Notes: generated by a model from the letters alone, not told the origin. A stretch of 64,000 bases of DNA from Rhabdornis inornatus (GCA_013397075.1 VWZS01000834.1:82501-146500), one strand, 5' to 3'; shown: positions 1 to 13,872, numbered from the stretch's first letter. Translations and numbers: made by a program.

Positions 1-1477
1 TGGATGCCCCCACCTAACCGTTGTGGTATTCTTTACAACGGTGTGAATTTGAGCTTCACACCTGCTACTTCTTACAAGCATTGCGTGTTTTTTCTTTTGA
101 CATGAAGAGTAGCAGCAGGGGAGATGCTGCCTTGAGTTCACCGATTGGATTGGTAGAGCAAACACTTTGCATTCCTTGTGGTCTGCCTCTCCCCTTCAGA
201 GCAAAAACTTACAAGGAACTTTGCCATTTTGAATGCTTGTATATGTGTAAATACCTACATAATAGATGTATATCTATAACTTTTAGTTCTCAAAGTTTTC
301 TGTAGTTGAACCACTGTAGTATTTTGCTGTGCCTTTTAGCTTTTCTAGCACATCATGCAATATTACTATTCTGCAATGAGAGAGGGTTTTCTTGAAAAAG
401 AAAGGTACCTTTGACAAGAGGGAGACCCACACAAACAGATTAAAGAAAGGCTGCCTTGAAGTCTTCCTGCCGTTTCTGCCACTGAGCATCTGGTACTTTC
501 TGTGAGCAAAGGCTGTGACTTGTGTTGGGTTGTTAGCTGAATTTATGAACAAATGTCCAAAAAAATAACTTCCTAATTTACTTTCATTTATGGTAAGAGT
601 TATGTGGGAACTTACCTTCTGGAAATGAGCATTTGTCAGATTAGGTTCCACAGATACTGGCTCTTCATAAGCTCTCACTAGACCTCACAAGTAGAGGATC
701 TGAAGGTACAGGGATGTTACCTACTTGTTTCTCATAGGTTGGTGAATACAGAAATGAATTTTTCCACTTGTACTCTCCTGGGTTTCTCATCCCTGTGCTT
801 CTGGGATGCTTCCTTGCATGTTGGGGGAGCTCTGCTATACGTTGAGAACCAATTAAATAACTGCACAGTTTCAGGAGTGTGAGATTGTCCTGTCAACTGT
901 AAAACACTTACTTATTTCTCCTGTTTTATGAGTATTGCTCATCAGGTGTGGCTGGCTCTCTGGGCCTATGGAATTAGGGGACTTGGTTCACTAGCACACT
1001 TGGTTGTATTTTTTAAAAATATAAATTAGAAAATAAATTTTATTTGGTAGGTTTCTTTAGGGATTTTTGTTTTGTTTTTCAACACAGAAATAAAGAAGGT
1101 TTCTAGAAACAGTCACCCCAGCTCAAATGCAGTGTTTTGCAGCCATGTCCTTTATGCAGCTGCAGCTGACTCAGGTGTGGCAGCAGCTGGCCAGGCCAGG
1201 AGAGTATAAAACTAATGTGAGTGAGCCAAACCCTGTGTGCACACAGGCATTCCCAACTCGGGGAATCCAGGCATGGCTGACTCTTAGAGGAACTGAAATA
1301 CTGTGTGACTAGCACAGAGTTCACACTTTTTATTTTTCTCCTGAAAGTGATATTTCATGAGACAAGCAGTTGCAGTTCTGAAATGAGGAGAGAGCTGACA
1401 TACATTTAACCAAATGGTATCCGGCACCCATACAAGAGAGTCAGAAAACACAGATAATATCTCACTTAACAAGCAGT

Positions 1478-1614
1478 ATTTTTCCTTCCTTTTTTTTTTC
1501 TTTTTTTTTCTTCTTTTTTTTTTCTTTTTTTTTCTTTTNNNNNNNNNNNNNNNNNNNNNNNNNNNNNNNNNNNNTTTTTTCTCTTTTTTTTTTTTTTTCT
1601 CTTTTTTTCCCCTC
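1478..1614. repeat. Homopyrimidine tract interrupted by an assembly gap
   Basis: This is a near-pure T/C tract on the + strand. Positions 1539-1574 are 36 N, so the true length is unknown. It ends in cccctcag at 1609-1616, which looks like a strong splice acceptor, but stops follow quickly in the downstream sequence and no exon is recognisable. Confidence 0.9.
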
Positions 1615-2027
1615 AGTTCTAGGGCCTAACAGTTAAGGAAGGTGAAAAAATGGTACAAATGTTTCCACATCTAACATTAAGAGATCTCCTAGAACAAACC
1701 AGGATGTGCTGCACTCTGCAAAAGCACGAAGAAGACACCCTCGATATTAAATACACACACCCCCAATATCAGTTTGTGAAAGGATAGGGAATGTGATTTC
1801 TATGAGACATCCTGCCCTGGCTTTCTTTTCACCAGTTGTAGCACCAGCAGCACCATTCTGGCATGAACTGAATCACTCTCAGAGCTGGATATACATCCAG
1901 CTCTTAAAGCTCTTACATCCAGTTGTTAAAGGAACACCAGGCTAAGGACATTGACAGAAATAAAGGATACTAAAACCTTATTGAACTGGGTAGTTTTTTC
2001 CCTTCCTCTCTTTCCTTACGGATTCAA

Positions 2028-2150
2028 GTATATTTCCAGGGCAGAGATGATGAAACTCAAAGAGAGAGAAGTTGAGGGTCTTGCCAAGCATCACTGATAG
2101 GTTTGGCTCTTCTCTGACTAATTTTATACAGAAATGGCAGCGTTGAAAAT
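2028..2150 (-). repeat. MIR-like (CORE-SINE) relic
   Basis: The stretch contains cagagatgatgaaactcaaa, then agagaagttgag and cttgccaagcatcact. This matches the order of blocks in the reverse complement of the MIR core: gatgaggaaactgaggca, agagaggttaagtgacttg, cccaaggtcac. It is a tRNA-derived, long-dead SINE. Identity is judged by eye against the remembered consensus, and the ends are approximate. Confidence 0.55.
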
Positions 2151-3706
2151 CTGAGACCATCTTGCAGAGATGCAGATTGAAATGAAGGAATATTTGATAC
2201 AGCCTGCTGTTGTAATTCTTTCTATTTATGACTTAACCAAGAGCAACATGAATCAGTACCAGAAACAGAACTTCAATTCTACAGCTAAGGTGGCTTTTTA
2301 TAATAATTGATTTTAAAAACCCAAAAAACACCCCCTCCACCCCAAGATTAGATTCTGTTTTTAAAGATCACTTCTTATGCTACTTTGCTGTTATGTGACT
2401 TTTGAATAATTTCCCCCACTACTAGCCAGTAGGTATTGGGGTGGGGTTTAGCTCCTTTTCTTTTCACCAGATGTTGTTCTGGGCATGTCTGTTTGAAATT
2501 AAAATGGAAAGCATTTCCACGTTTCCCCACTCCCCTTCCATTTCTAAATTCAGTGGAAAAAGAATGTTAGTGAGATTGTGTCTGTGTAAGATTGCCGTGC
2601 AGTAATGAACTTACCATGGTGTAATGATTTAGATGTAGTTAAGGCATTAAATACAAATACAATGCTCTAGAATCCAAGAGACAGAGCTCAATAAATGGAT
2701 CTATTTTAAATCCACTATTTTTGCCCTGTCTTTTTGCATGCAGGGATTTCTCAATAATGTGTAATAAGAAGAAATTAAATTATAATTAATGGGTCATTAA
2801 AGACAAGTTTACTAAGTTTTCTTAGCTGCAGTCTGCTTCAAAGAGGGAAGCAGACCTGATCTCCAGCTTCTGCCCCACCAAGTCCATGAGGCGAGTCTGA
2901 TTCATACCACTTGGGCAAACTGCTATTAATTTAACAAGTAGAAGGCTGATACCAATTTAGTGAATGAAAGAGTTCACCACTGCAAATGTACTCTTCTGCT
3001 AGCAGGTTTCCATTCCAAAAACACTGCTCTGACTTTAAAGTATCCTACTTAGACTACATATTGTAGGATGCCTAATAATACACTTATAAGGATATAATTT
3101 TGTCTTCTACCTGTTATCCCATAGTTCTGGCATTATGAATTTATATTGATTTGTAGCCAAAAATAGTCTTCAGGTTTTCAGGATAATTATTCTTCTCAGC
3201 CTAAACTCACACTAAAGTCAAAGCATTAACTTCCATTGTTGTAATTGGGAGTGCGGTTTGATCCTTGAAGGATGCAGGCAGCTTTGAATTACTGTTACTT
3301 TTTAACAAATTTCCTTAACTTACATGTAATGTGAAGAGATCTTCCAGGCTGTTGCTTGCCCTCCAATTAAACCTCTGTGATTTTTTGGTTTTTGTTTTGT
3401 GTGGGGCAAAATGTGTTGAACAAACTGAAATATTTCAGCTGTCTCTCCTCACTTGTGCATCTTACCTGTAAGAGATACCTCAGCTTGGCAGGTTAGGACT
3501 TGTGATGGAAAGTTTCTGTCAGTTCTGTAAGTTCCCTACATCCCAGAAATCTGAAGAAATTACTAAATAAGGAGCAAAATAATGNCCTGTTTTTATTTTC
3601 CTTTGCTGTAAAATTCAGATTCCCACCTGTCCATTTATGCAATCCACCTTTGCTCTTGCACTGACTGACAACCAGTGGGTGTGATTTTGCCCATTTAAGA
3701 ATACCC

Positions 3707-3905
3707 CATAGAAGCTGGGTTTAGAGGGGACCTTATTAAATCATCTAGTTAGTCCCCCTGCTAGTGCAGAACTGTTTCTTCAGTACTCTGGAGTCCTCTG
3801 GCTGCAATATGGGATGGTTCACCTGATGCTGCTCTCAAAACTCCTGCTTAGCAATTATTCCACAGTTTGAGAGGTGTGTCATTAAGAAATGCAGTCACAT
3901 ACTCA
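3707..3905 (-). repeat. Ancient CR1/L3-type LINE 3' fragment
   Basis: The stretch gaggggaccttattaaatc, then atctagttagtccccctgc, is the reverse complement of the conserved 3' end of CR1/L3 LINEs (consensus agggaccttaaagatcatctagttccaaccccctgc). Further along, caattattccacag and cattaagaaat match later consensus blocks. Only the untranslated 3' part is present, with no reverse transcriptase frame. It is heavily diverged, so an old insertion. Confidence 0.65.
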
Positions 3906-5402
3906 TTTCATTCATTTAAACGTAGGTTTGTGCAAACAACCCAGAACAGCTAATTTGGAAGATGACTTAAAACTACCTGTCATTTCTCCTCATCATGATC
4001 AGTATAGATGGGAAAACACAATGCTTTGATCCATCCAGGAGGCAGGGAGGAAACCATTCACTTCATTCAGATCAAGTCCATAACTGGCACCACTAAACCG
4101 CTATCCATAAAGTAAGCTATATTTGGTTTAGTTCTTCCATTTCTAGTAAGTGTTTTAAGGTTTAAGCGATGTTTGTGTTTTAATGAGGGAATTCTCATTA
4201 GGAAAAGAGCCACCAATTTGCTAGGGCTTTGTGCCATAAAATTACTGGCCTTAGCAGTGTGCCAATTGTCACAGGATGTCTAACAGATTTTGTCAATGTA
4301 ATTTGGTAATGTCTCCACATTTCAAGACAATGTGAACCGCACTGCATTTAAATTCTGCACTGGGCCTGTTATATTCTTTGCTATTAATGCAAAGGTTAGT
4401 CTTTTTGTAATAGTCAATGAAACTAATCACTTAGATAATTCCTTCTGTAGATGTTTCCAAGGCATGCTTTTGTTAGGGATGTATGAAGTCATTTTAAAAG
4501 AAGTTCTGCAGGACAGTGATAGTACTGTGGGTAGGAGATGTATGCTGTGACTGAGGGCTGAATCAAGAAACCTCACCATTTCTGGAAGCACAATACTTAG
4601 CAAGAGAGTTCTATGTCTTACTGTATTGTGTATGGCACTGAAACAGTTCAGCAATACCTACAATGTGTTAAAGGACCAAACACTTTGCCTCTTAAAACCT
4701 TGTGTACTCAAGATATTTGGGTTTGTTTCCTATTTGCAAATAGAAGACAATAAAATCTTTGAAGTGGTGTGTTTACTGATCTCTGCTAATTGAACATATT
4801 TGAGAAGTCCTGGTACCTACAGGCTCTTCACTACTCGTAGGCACAAGGACCAGCCAGAGCTTGATCTGTGGGTATTAGTGAAGCTTGCTGACATCGTAGC
4901 TGAATTTTTAGTTGAAGATAAAACTTTATTTTTGAGGTAGTTCTTTTGGAGCCCCAGAATACCAGTGAGTCAGATTTCCCTATGTCTTTGAAGCAAACCC
5001 AGATGTGTTCTCAAAGAGAACTTGTGGAAGAGTTTATACAAAGAATGTCCATTTGACAACCTTTGTAATTTGTCATTCTGTGTTGGCTAATTTGGATCTT
5101 CTGAGCATAGCAGGTGGAAAACATACATATCTCACAAATATCCAAAATGATAAGGTTAATAACTGTGTATCCGGACTCAGTAAATTTAACGGAAACATTG
5201 GCATGCATTCTTTAAAAAATATAATTCTCTTGTATTCATAAGAAGTTTTCTCTGCAGGAGAGTAGGGTTTGGACCTAAGAATATCATGCTTTAGTAGTGT
5301 TTAGGGGGTTTTTTAAGTTTTATTTGGTTTGTGGTTCCTCTTATTGTATTATTTGAAAATGAGGCTACTCTGACAACTAACTGATGCTTTCCTCACTATT
5401 AG

Positions 5403-5522
5403 GAAAGGAAAGTCCTCCAACTAGTGATGTCCCTGATGACCCAGATGAACCTATGCCTATACCAGAGGACCTTTCAACTAGTACTGGAGGTCAGCAGAGT
5501 TCTAAGAATGACAGAATCTTGG
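5403..5522 (+). CDS. IKZF1: IKZF1 exon with CtBP-binding PEDLS motif
   Basis: This 120-nt exon lies between an AG acceptor (5401-5402) and a GTAAGA donor (5523). It starts and ends in phase 1. It encodes GKESPPTSDVPDD, then PEPM-type acidic sequence with PIPEDLS, and ends SSKNDRIL. With 13 residues assumed from the missing upstream exon it covers residues 14-53, and PEDLS falls at 34-38 as in human. Ikaros uses PEDLS to bind the co-repressor CtBP. The region is acidic, proline-rich and probably disordered. Identification rests on clear similarity to the Ikaros N-terminus and on correct joining to the next exon across codon 54 (Ala). Confidence 0.95.
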
Positions 5523-5890
5523 GTAAGATGACAAATACACTATGATAAGAAATACTAGTAGATGATATAGCAACAGTGTTAGATTACTCTTTCACAAGCT
5601 GGTAAACAAGCAGGTCCTGTGCTTTTGCTTTTTCTTTCGTGCTTTTCATCTTCTTCAGGTGCATAATTTTTTTTGTGCAACCTTTTCTTTGGGAGAGGCA
5701 TCTTAATCCAGAGAGAATTTATAAAGATCCTACTATCTATCTTTTTTTTAAAGCATGACTGTTGCATGAAATTCTCCCCAGGAAAGACAGTTTTCATTCT
5801 GTGTAGGAAATTAAATATGTGGTTCCAGGTCAAAATTATATGAAGTCAGATTTGATAAAAATTCAATAAATACCCAGGTAATATTTTTAA

Positions 5891-5937
5891 ATTATTATTA
5901 TTATTATTGTTATTGTTATTGTTATTATTGTTATTAA
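5891..5937. repeat. (TTA/TTG)n microsatellite
   Basis: Trinucleotide units att, att and gtt are repeated about 15 times with interspersed A-to-G changes. Confidence 0.9.
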
Positions 5938-6559
5938 TTTGAACGCTATCTTGAATGCTATTGTGTTATCTGCTATTCAGATTTTTTCAGAAATGCATAT
6001 TAGAACATACATAATATTTATATATTTGTTATTCCAATATGATCTCCATTTATTCTTAATTTTTTTTACCTGTGAGAACTTTAGAAAACGCTTGTCTTTC
6101 AGATAAAAGTCCATAATTGATAAAGTCTCTTGGGTTAAAACTGTTGGCCAGAGATGATTGTGCAAAATGCTGATTATTCTTAGGGATCCCAGACTCACAC
6201 CGAGGACTAGCAATGCTGTTGACTACTGCATGCACCAGCTCCCTTGTAGTGCACTAAAAAGACTAAATATTATTTGAGCACCATGCCTATTTACTAGTAG
6301 GGAAAAAAAAATAAATAAAAGAGGGGGGGGAAAAGCATACTGACTCCCAGAATGCTGTGATCAATGCCCTATATGATAAAAATATTTCTGTAAAGAGATT
6401 ACTATCAAAGTACAAGTATTTACCCACAAATAAAAGTATGCTCATTATCCTTACATTCTTGCATTATTGTAAGAGTAAGGGTAAGGGTGGACGATTTATG
6501 GAAAGATTGCTAGTCCCTTTAAAAAGTTATTGTTTAAGGAAATCCAGTAAAGGATGCTA

Positions 6560-6685
6560 GGTGGAAAGGGAGGCACAGAAGGCAAAATAATTAATTCAAC
6601 ATAATAAAGCAGGATGGTGTCAGCATTAGGAATAGAACCCACTCCCAAACAGCACTAGCTAGTAGTGAGTGCATCATCTTATGCA
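6560..6685 (-). repeat. MIR-like (CORE-SINE) relic
   Basis: The stretch has ggaaagggaggcacagaagg, then ttaggaatagaacccac, cagcactagctagtagt and gcatcat. These blocks follow, in order, the reverse complement of the MIR body (gaaactgaggcacagag, gcagagccaggaatagaaccc, cagtgctctaaccactag). It is diverged and the ends are approximate. Confidence 0.65.
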
Positions 6686-9600
6686 TCTTCATTTTATTTA
6701 CCATTTGATTCCCTCTTATCAAAAATGTGAGCAAAAATTTCAGCTCCTATGTGCATATTGATATACTTTATTTTAAAAATAATATTTTAAAAATGCTTTT
6801 TAACAATCTGATCACTTATTAAAGGCTTTATTTTTCAGTCCAAAGATCTTTGGAAAAAATCTGTCATTAACTGCTGGTCCATCAACTCAGTGAAAAGAGT
6901 TATGTTTCCTTTCTCCCACAGTAACTAACCCTGCAAAATATTTAAGCCTTGAGTCAAAAATTAAATTTTTAAGTTCTTTGTTCAAACCCAAACAGGATTT
7001 TCTGTTGTGTTGAATTTTCTTTAATATACGCACAAATATCATGCAGACCCAACTAAGCTGAACTTTATATTTGCTGATGATGTAATGATTCTGCCAACAG
7101 TTCAGTCATATATCAATATGTACACATATTCTAAATATGATAAGTTCCATCTGTTATTCTCATTCCTCAGCAATAAATTAGATCTTCCATGTCCTGACAT
7201 TAACAATTTTTCTACAGCCACTTTCTCTACCCATAGTTCTTTTGTTTACAAGGGTTCCATCTTGTAGTCAGATATTCACCATAGTTAACAGAAAAAAAGA
7301 CAATTCACAGTACTCTGCTATATGGATGATCTGTAGGTATCAATGCCAGTGCTTGCAATGTTTGTCTTTTTTATAAAGCTGCATACACCTTTACCTGTTC
7401 TACTGCTCCTTTTTTGCTAGCTCTAAGCTAGCTCTCTCAAAACAGTATACTAAAAAAATAATTCTCCCTTTTTACAAAGAGGATCTCAACACATGCCCCA
7501 GGCATATCAGGAGCCATATGATTGCTGTGCACATTCTGGATCTTCATCAAAAGAAAATCTCTTAGGAATAAAATAACACCTTAGGAGTGGTGTTTGTCCT
7601 ACATGATCCTTTAGGTGTATTAGAGGTGAAGGGGGCTGTCTTCCTATGTAGGCAGTGGCATAGTAGTGTGGAGAGGCTTGGTGTAGAGTGCAACACTGTC
7701 ATCACCAAGTCCCAAGATCTGTTCCTCACTGCTATTTGTCACCAAACTTAGGTAGGAAAGAATGATCTGAAAAAGTAATTTGAAGATTGAAAGATAGACA
7801 GGAGAGCATTGTAAAGACCCACTGACATTATCTGTGTGCATCTGGCAGGTGGGAGCCAGACTGTGGCCTATGGTAACCAACAGGCCCTGCAGAGTAGATA
7901 TGGCCAGGCAACAATGTCTCTCTGTGTGACCTTCCTAATGTCCCATCTGTTTCCTTCATCAAAAGGGAATCCCCTAGCATTTGGATTTATTTCAACATAG
8001 GATTTACAGTACATCCCACTTAACCTGCAACACTGAGAGATCACCTGTCCATACAGCATACACCAAGGAATTTGGGTCAGACATTTAATGAAGAAGGCCT
8101 CTACATTCTGGAAGACTTTTTTGTACATGTAGGGCTATAGAGGTAACAATGGGAATTGCAAGTTCGTTAAATGAAAAGAATACATATTTACCTCATCTAT
8201 TGAAATTAGGTGAGAAACCTGTTTTTAATTTTAATCAGCCTGGGAGAAAGAAATGTTCAAGTGAAAGCTTGGATTTGTAGTAATGCTTGATGAAATAATT
8301 TTTAACCCTGGAGTCAAAAGTTTAATTACCTTTTTCATCAGTTTAGCATTTCAAAGGTCAAAGATTACAGGAAATAAGCTATTTTAAGAAAATAAATATA
8401 AGCTCTACTTCTCCATGTGTTTTCAAAAATCTTCTTTTGTGCTTCTTCCAAACCTGTACTGAGACTTTATCGTGGTGCTACAGAGCTGATAGAAACATTT
8501 GAAATATTTCTTCTGCTCTGAGAGGGAAGGTGTTGACGTTCTCTACTTGCCAGATTTTATTGGATGCCTTCAATTTTTTAATTATCATTTAAAATTACTA
8601 GAGAGGTTGCAAATTTCAAAAAGGATTGGGAAATGTATGTTTTAAGTTGTGTCCCCAGGCAGGGGGGATGCCCAAAATGTGTTTCTTCTGACAAATGCAA
8701 AAATGATCAACAGGTGTGAAAGGTAATTTCACGGTAATTTATGGAAGCAAAGTTATCAACAGTTTCTAGTAATAACCCCAAGTAGCAGAGCAAAGCAGAA
8801 ATATATTGGAAGAGATGTTCTGGTCACCATCAAGGCTCTTTATGTCCTTGATGAGCTTACTATGATTTTAATGTTGCAACCCCCAGAAAGCCACTATATG
8901 TTGAGCAGCTTCCTTCTGCATGCTTAATTTCTGCTGCTCTGTCCACTAGATCTTCTTCCTTCCTTGTCCTATTCTCCACTCCAAATTTACTTCTCAGGCT
9001 GATCTGGCACCTAAAACATTTTATTATATTCTTACTCTTTTCACCCATGCGCTCTACAGATAGTTTCCCTATGAAAAACACAGTGAACATTTTCAGCAAA
9101 GTGTGAGATTTTCACACCTCTTTAAGGCTCTAGAGATTCTGTTTTATCCTCTTTCCTAAATATCCTTTTGAAATCTTGGTCTGGGTTATTTAAAAACAAC
9201 ATCCCACTGAAAGTACATTCATTAAGAATTAGTGCTTCACAGCCTATTTTGAACAACCCTATTTCCCCTGGTACCCTGTTGGAAATATAATTTGATAATT
9301 CTCAGTCTCTGCAAGTTTCAGGTTAAACATTGTGTGCACCTTTTATGGATGTTCAGTACTGAACATCCTGTGTGTGGTAAACAGTTGCAATTTAGGGCTG
9401 TTTGTGCTCTGACACTGTATCCTAATTCAAGCCGCATGTGGGAAGTTAATGACTCAGTGAGCTGTAGATCAGACCCTACTTCATAGAGAAAGACCCATTT
9501 GTTGCTGTGGTGGCATTTGTCTCGAAATGTAGGCAGTGTCTTCCTTTATCCGTAACTGCCCATTCCATAGGTGGACATCACTGCATAAAAAAAGCCGTCT

Positions 9601-12600
9601 CACAGTGTTAGTGGCCTCAGAAAGATTCTGTGGGCTCACCATTTCTGCACAGATAGCTGTCTGGTGCTGCAGATGACCATAAACTTCTAAGACAGAAGTC
9701 AAATGTTACCACTGTAGTCACAGATTACAGTCTGGGCCTGCAATAAATAATGTATAGAGATCTTCTCTTTAAGAGGTGGGAGAATTCATCTCACAAAATT
9801 GGGTTGAAACTGTCGTACAATTGACAGAGTATACTCAAAGTAACCAGTCAGGGTGTTCATAGATATCAGTAGAAAACAGACAAAATTCATATGAAGTTAT
9901 GGAGCCTATTTGTTCAAAATAAATAAGTATGGGAAGAGACATTAAAAGGAAGATTTTTTTGACATTTTTCTCTCCCAGTGGGAAATACCAAGAGATGATT
10001 TTGCATCCCTCCCACAACTCACTTATTGAAGCAGAAGCCTGTGTAGCTGCAGGCTTCAGTGCCTGGCATCACTGGGACCTCGGCATTGCTTTCACACCCT
10101 GGGGTCTTACCTCCCAGCAGTGGACATTCAGAGGTTGTAACCTGCATGGGGAGCTACTTACTGATGCAGGCAAGTGTCCCCTCTCTGAGCAGCTTTGATG
10201 CTTTATTTCCTTAAAAGGAGCTCAACCATTTGAGAGCATGGGCACAAGCATTGCTGAGGGGCCACCAGGCAACCACAACCATTGCCATTACATAAATCTA
10301 CTGCAACTCACACACAGCTGGGTGGAGACAGAGTAAAAGTGTGGAAAGGCTGCAGACAGAGTGGAAAAGCGAGGAAAGACAAAAGGGGAAGTGCCCCACC
10401 CCAGCTTGCAAAATTGGTCCTGTGGTTCAGACAGGTCCAGCTCACTGCTGCTCTGGTAATTCTGCTGGGCAGGGAAAGGGACTGAAGAAAAAGACTACTG
10501 GAGCTATAAACATCTTTTTACACTTCTCCTTGTGGGTGTTCAGTGGCTATGAAGGCAGTGTCTTGTGAATGAATAATAAAATGAGGCATGTGTGTGCCTG
10601 GACATTCAGAGAACTAAATTCTAAGACCTGAAGTAACCTACCTGGAGGGCTGTGTGATATGTTTTATTTGCTCAGGTTTCATATGGACATCTCTGCTGCT
10701 CAAAGGTATGGAAGTGTGTAGAAGCTGATGAGCCTTTGTAAATAATTGGTGATCATTTCTGTCTCACCTGATGTAGCCCTCATGAGAGCAGAGAGAAAAT
10801 TTGTTTCAAGATGGTTTGTGGAGCTTTAAAAATTGTCTTTAACCCTCCACAATGAAACAAGGCTTGAAAGTCCAACAGAGGAGGTTTCTGAAGGAATTGA
10901 AAAACTTGAAGCTGAAATATTTTAGGAACTTTTAAAAATAGGGAAGTCAGGAATCTCCCCTCTTGTTTGGTCTGAAGCCCCTATGTCTAACCCCAAAGTA
11001 ACATTCCCCAGTATGGACTGGTATTGTATGCTCTGAGAGCCTGCCAGTATGATGTATATTTTTTTTTAAGGAGAATGCAGGAGATATTTTTGTCAGGATT
11101 ATTTTCATTTTGTCTGAAAAAACTCTCATGGGTATTTGTACAGAGGAGTATGGGGGTGGTTTAGATGGAGAACGCATGTGACAAATTTCATGAATGCCCT
11201 TAAATATGCCATACAGGATATAAGTGATACTCCAGCCTTCAAATGTATGGTTTGCGTGGGCATAGTGTGAAACAGCTTGCTAGAGTGAGGTGCAGAAGAC
11301 CGGGGTGTATGGAGCCATAGGGAATTTCCTGTTGTGCCAGGGATGAGATCTGACCTATGTAATGACTTAGGACTTGGAAAAATGTGCATAAAGGCAAACG
11401 GAAAATGCCCTATTACTAAAGGTGAATTCCTCTATCAAATTTAAAAATGCTTGCTGCAAGTAATGGAGGGTGAACATTTTCAAAATAAACTTGCAAGAAA
11501 TTTGTGGAAGTAAGGGTGACCCAGCCTGGAAAACAGCTGCCGCAGCCCCAACCTAGGCTGTGCTGCACTATGAACTCAGTTCTCTCAACCCGTGCAAAGC
11601 CAGATCAGGCATGTAAAAATCTGCCCTCTTGATGCAACCATAGCACATGACAAAATCAGATTCTTGAGAACAAAACTGATCCTAAAAGGAGTTTTACTTT
11701 TATAATTATTTCTATTTAGTTTTGTGAGGAATTTTTTTACTCAGAAGTAGGACAGCAGTATGATTTGTGTTGCCACTGCGTGCCAAGATGATATTGCAGT
11801 ACGTGCTGAGGCTGAGTTTTTTCTCCAATTTCTCCAGAGCTGTGTAGCTTGTGGAGCTGCAGCCTATTTCATGAGCACCTGCTGGGTAAAGCTGTGCTTT
11901 CAGAAGAGAACATCAGTACAAAAGTTAGGAAAAGCCTGGGAATTATGCAAGTTTTGTTTTTTCAGTGTTGGAGAGTGGCGAGCATTGCTTGAATAGGGAG
12001 AGATGCAGTGTGTTTAGCTGCGTGGCTTTAGGTACAGAGGTTGAGTCTGCTGGTCTAAACTGCAGTGAGAGGAAGTTCTCTTTATCTGAGCAGAAGAGAT
12101 GTGCCCCAGAGATAAGCCCCATTCTAGCTGGGGAGTTAAATTTATCTAGCAGGATCTCAGCAGTGGCTGCAGCTCAGCTCAGAAACACCAGGCTCTGGCT
12201 GGAAGATGGGCATATTTTAAGCTGGGGACAATGTCTGTAACTGCAGCTTGCAAAAATTCAGGTTAAGGGAATGGTTCTTCATCAGAAGGTTGGATTGGCC
12301 TCTCAACACCAGCCACCTCTCTGTTCTGTGTTAATTCTTGCTTGCTCCTTGTTATAGGCTTGTTTTTTACCTTGAGCAAGTTTTCATTTACCCTGAGTGC
12401 TCTTCAGGGCTGCAGCCTTACAGAAAACTTAATCGCTGGACTGAGGCACAATGCAGGAACTGCTTGCCTCTACAGAGGTGCTGTTTTGGAACCAGCTGCT
12501 CTTTTGGCTTTGTTCAGCCGCTCCTCACATTTCTGTAATTTCAACTCCTGCTATGATGGCTCCCTGGGAAGAGATGGCTTCTGGCTGCAGAGGACCTGCA

Positions 12601-13812
12601 GCTATGCTCTCCCCTCAGGCATGAACTTCCCAGGCTCTGTCCCACTGTAAAATGTGCATAGTGTCACTCTGGCTTGATCCACGACATTTGAGATTTGCAG
12701 GGAAGGATCTGCAGCATGGCCATGCCTCCACAGTTTTCCCCAATGTAGACTAAGCCCTTTACGATAAAGAGAGGGGGTGGAAGAGCTCCTTTTTGGAGCT
12801 GTAGTCCTAAAGCCAGGAGTGAACACCACTCATTGCAGCAGAAGAGAGCTTTGTTCCCAAACTTTTTCCTTTGAGCTCATTATGTGAGGTTGCTTGAAGC
12901 CTCAGATGGTCTCAGGAAAAAGCTTTGCCCAGCAGGCAGTAGGTGTGACATAGCAGTGCAGGCTTACCCTCAGCATGTCATTTATGGTGAAGATGTGGGA
13001 CCACAACAAGCAGTTAACTTGTGGAGGTGGATCAGCTAACATCCCAGGATTTTGGCTTCCAGAGAAATCTTGTTGGAAACTGTCATGCCTCGTCCAGCTG
13101 CCTCTCTGAACAAATAAGTAAGCTGAGCAGCAGCCCAAAAGCAGGCTAGACCTCAGCCTGCAATGTGAGACATCCTGCTGCTGCCTCCCTCCCTTGTTTC
13201 CCCCTTCACCCATAGGTGGATTCTGTATTATAAAGGTACACATACAGGAACATAATTCCTAGTAAATTAACCCTGGTGTGTGCTTCTTTCTTATTTTTTT
13301 ATACATTTTGAAGTTAGGAATAATGCCCAGTACTTGTATTGCAGTTTAGGGTCATGTTTGACATTTAGGTGTCTAAGTTACCTACATAAAAAGAGATCCC
13401 AAGAAGGTATCTAATCTATCATTTCACCATTAGCCACAACACCACAGGCAAATAGGATTTTTGGAAGGAAGTGACTGGTACTCTATTGATGCAAATGAGA
13501 TGTCAATCCAACATGGCAAAATCTACACTTAGAAATTGGATTAAGAACCTGATTGAAGGATTGCAGAAAATAAAATGGCAGAGCAAGCACAGAATTATTC
13601 TCAATTTCCAGCCAGAACAGCCTGATCTAAAAAGAAAAGTTAAGGCACATGTTTTTCTCTTTGTTTTTCGCATTCTATTTCCCTTGTTTCTCCTCCCCCA
13701 AAGATAGTCCAAAATTATCTTGCCTGAGAAGTGTAATAAATGTAGCAAAAATGGAGTAATATGATGGCATGAATTGACTTCCACTCTTCCAAGCCATATA
13801 TCAGAGTTTACA

Positions 13813-13872
13813 GAAAAAAAAAAAAAGAAAAAAAAGAAGGAAAAAAAAAAGAGGGAAAAAAAAAGGAGAAGA
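13813..13872. repeat. A/G-rich low-complexity tract
   Basis: Runs of A are interrupted by single or double G. A 134-aa minus-strand open frame crosses it only because it reads as poly-Phe/Ser; it is not a gene. Confidence 0.9.

Larger units (their letters stand above)
1..5402 (+). other. IKZF1: IKZF1 intron upstream of the PEDLS exon (3' part)
   Basis: This is the 3' part of the intron preceding the first visible exon. It ends in an AG acceptor at 5401-5402 after a pyrimidine-rich stretch. I searched it for the short exon that in human Ikaros encodes the start Met and about 13 residues and did not find it, so the promoter and start codon probably lie upstream of position 1. It contains a pyrimidine tract with an assembly gap, one MIR-like relic and one CR1/L3-like relic (listed separately). 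The small open frames in it lack family resemblance and splice context. Confidence 0.8.

Noticed and set aside
6470..6490. Telomere-like taagggtaaggg
   Set aside because: Only two to three degenerate units; too short to be an interstitial telomeric array.
9310..9325. gcaagtttcag followed by gt, resembling the end of the first coding exon of Ikaros
   Set aside because: It lies downstream of the PEDLS exon, so it is in the wrong order, and the upstream bases do not encode the expected start peptide.
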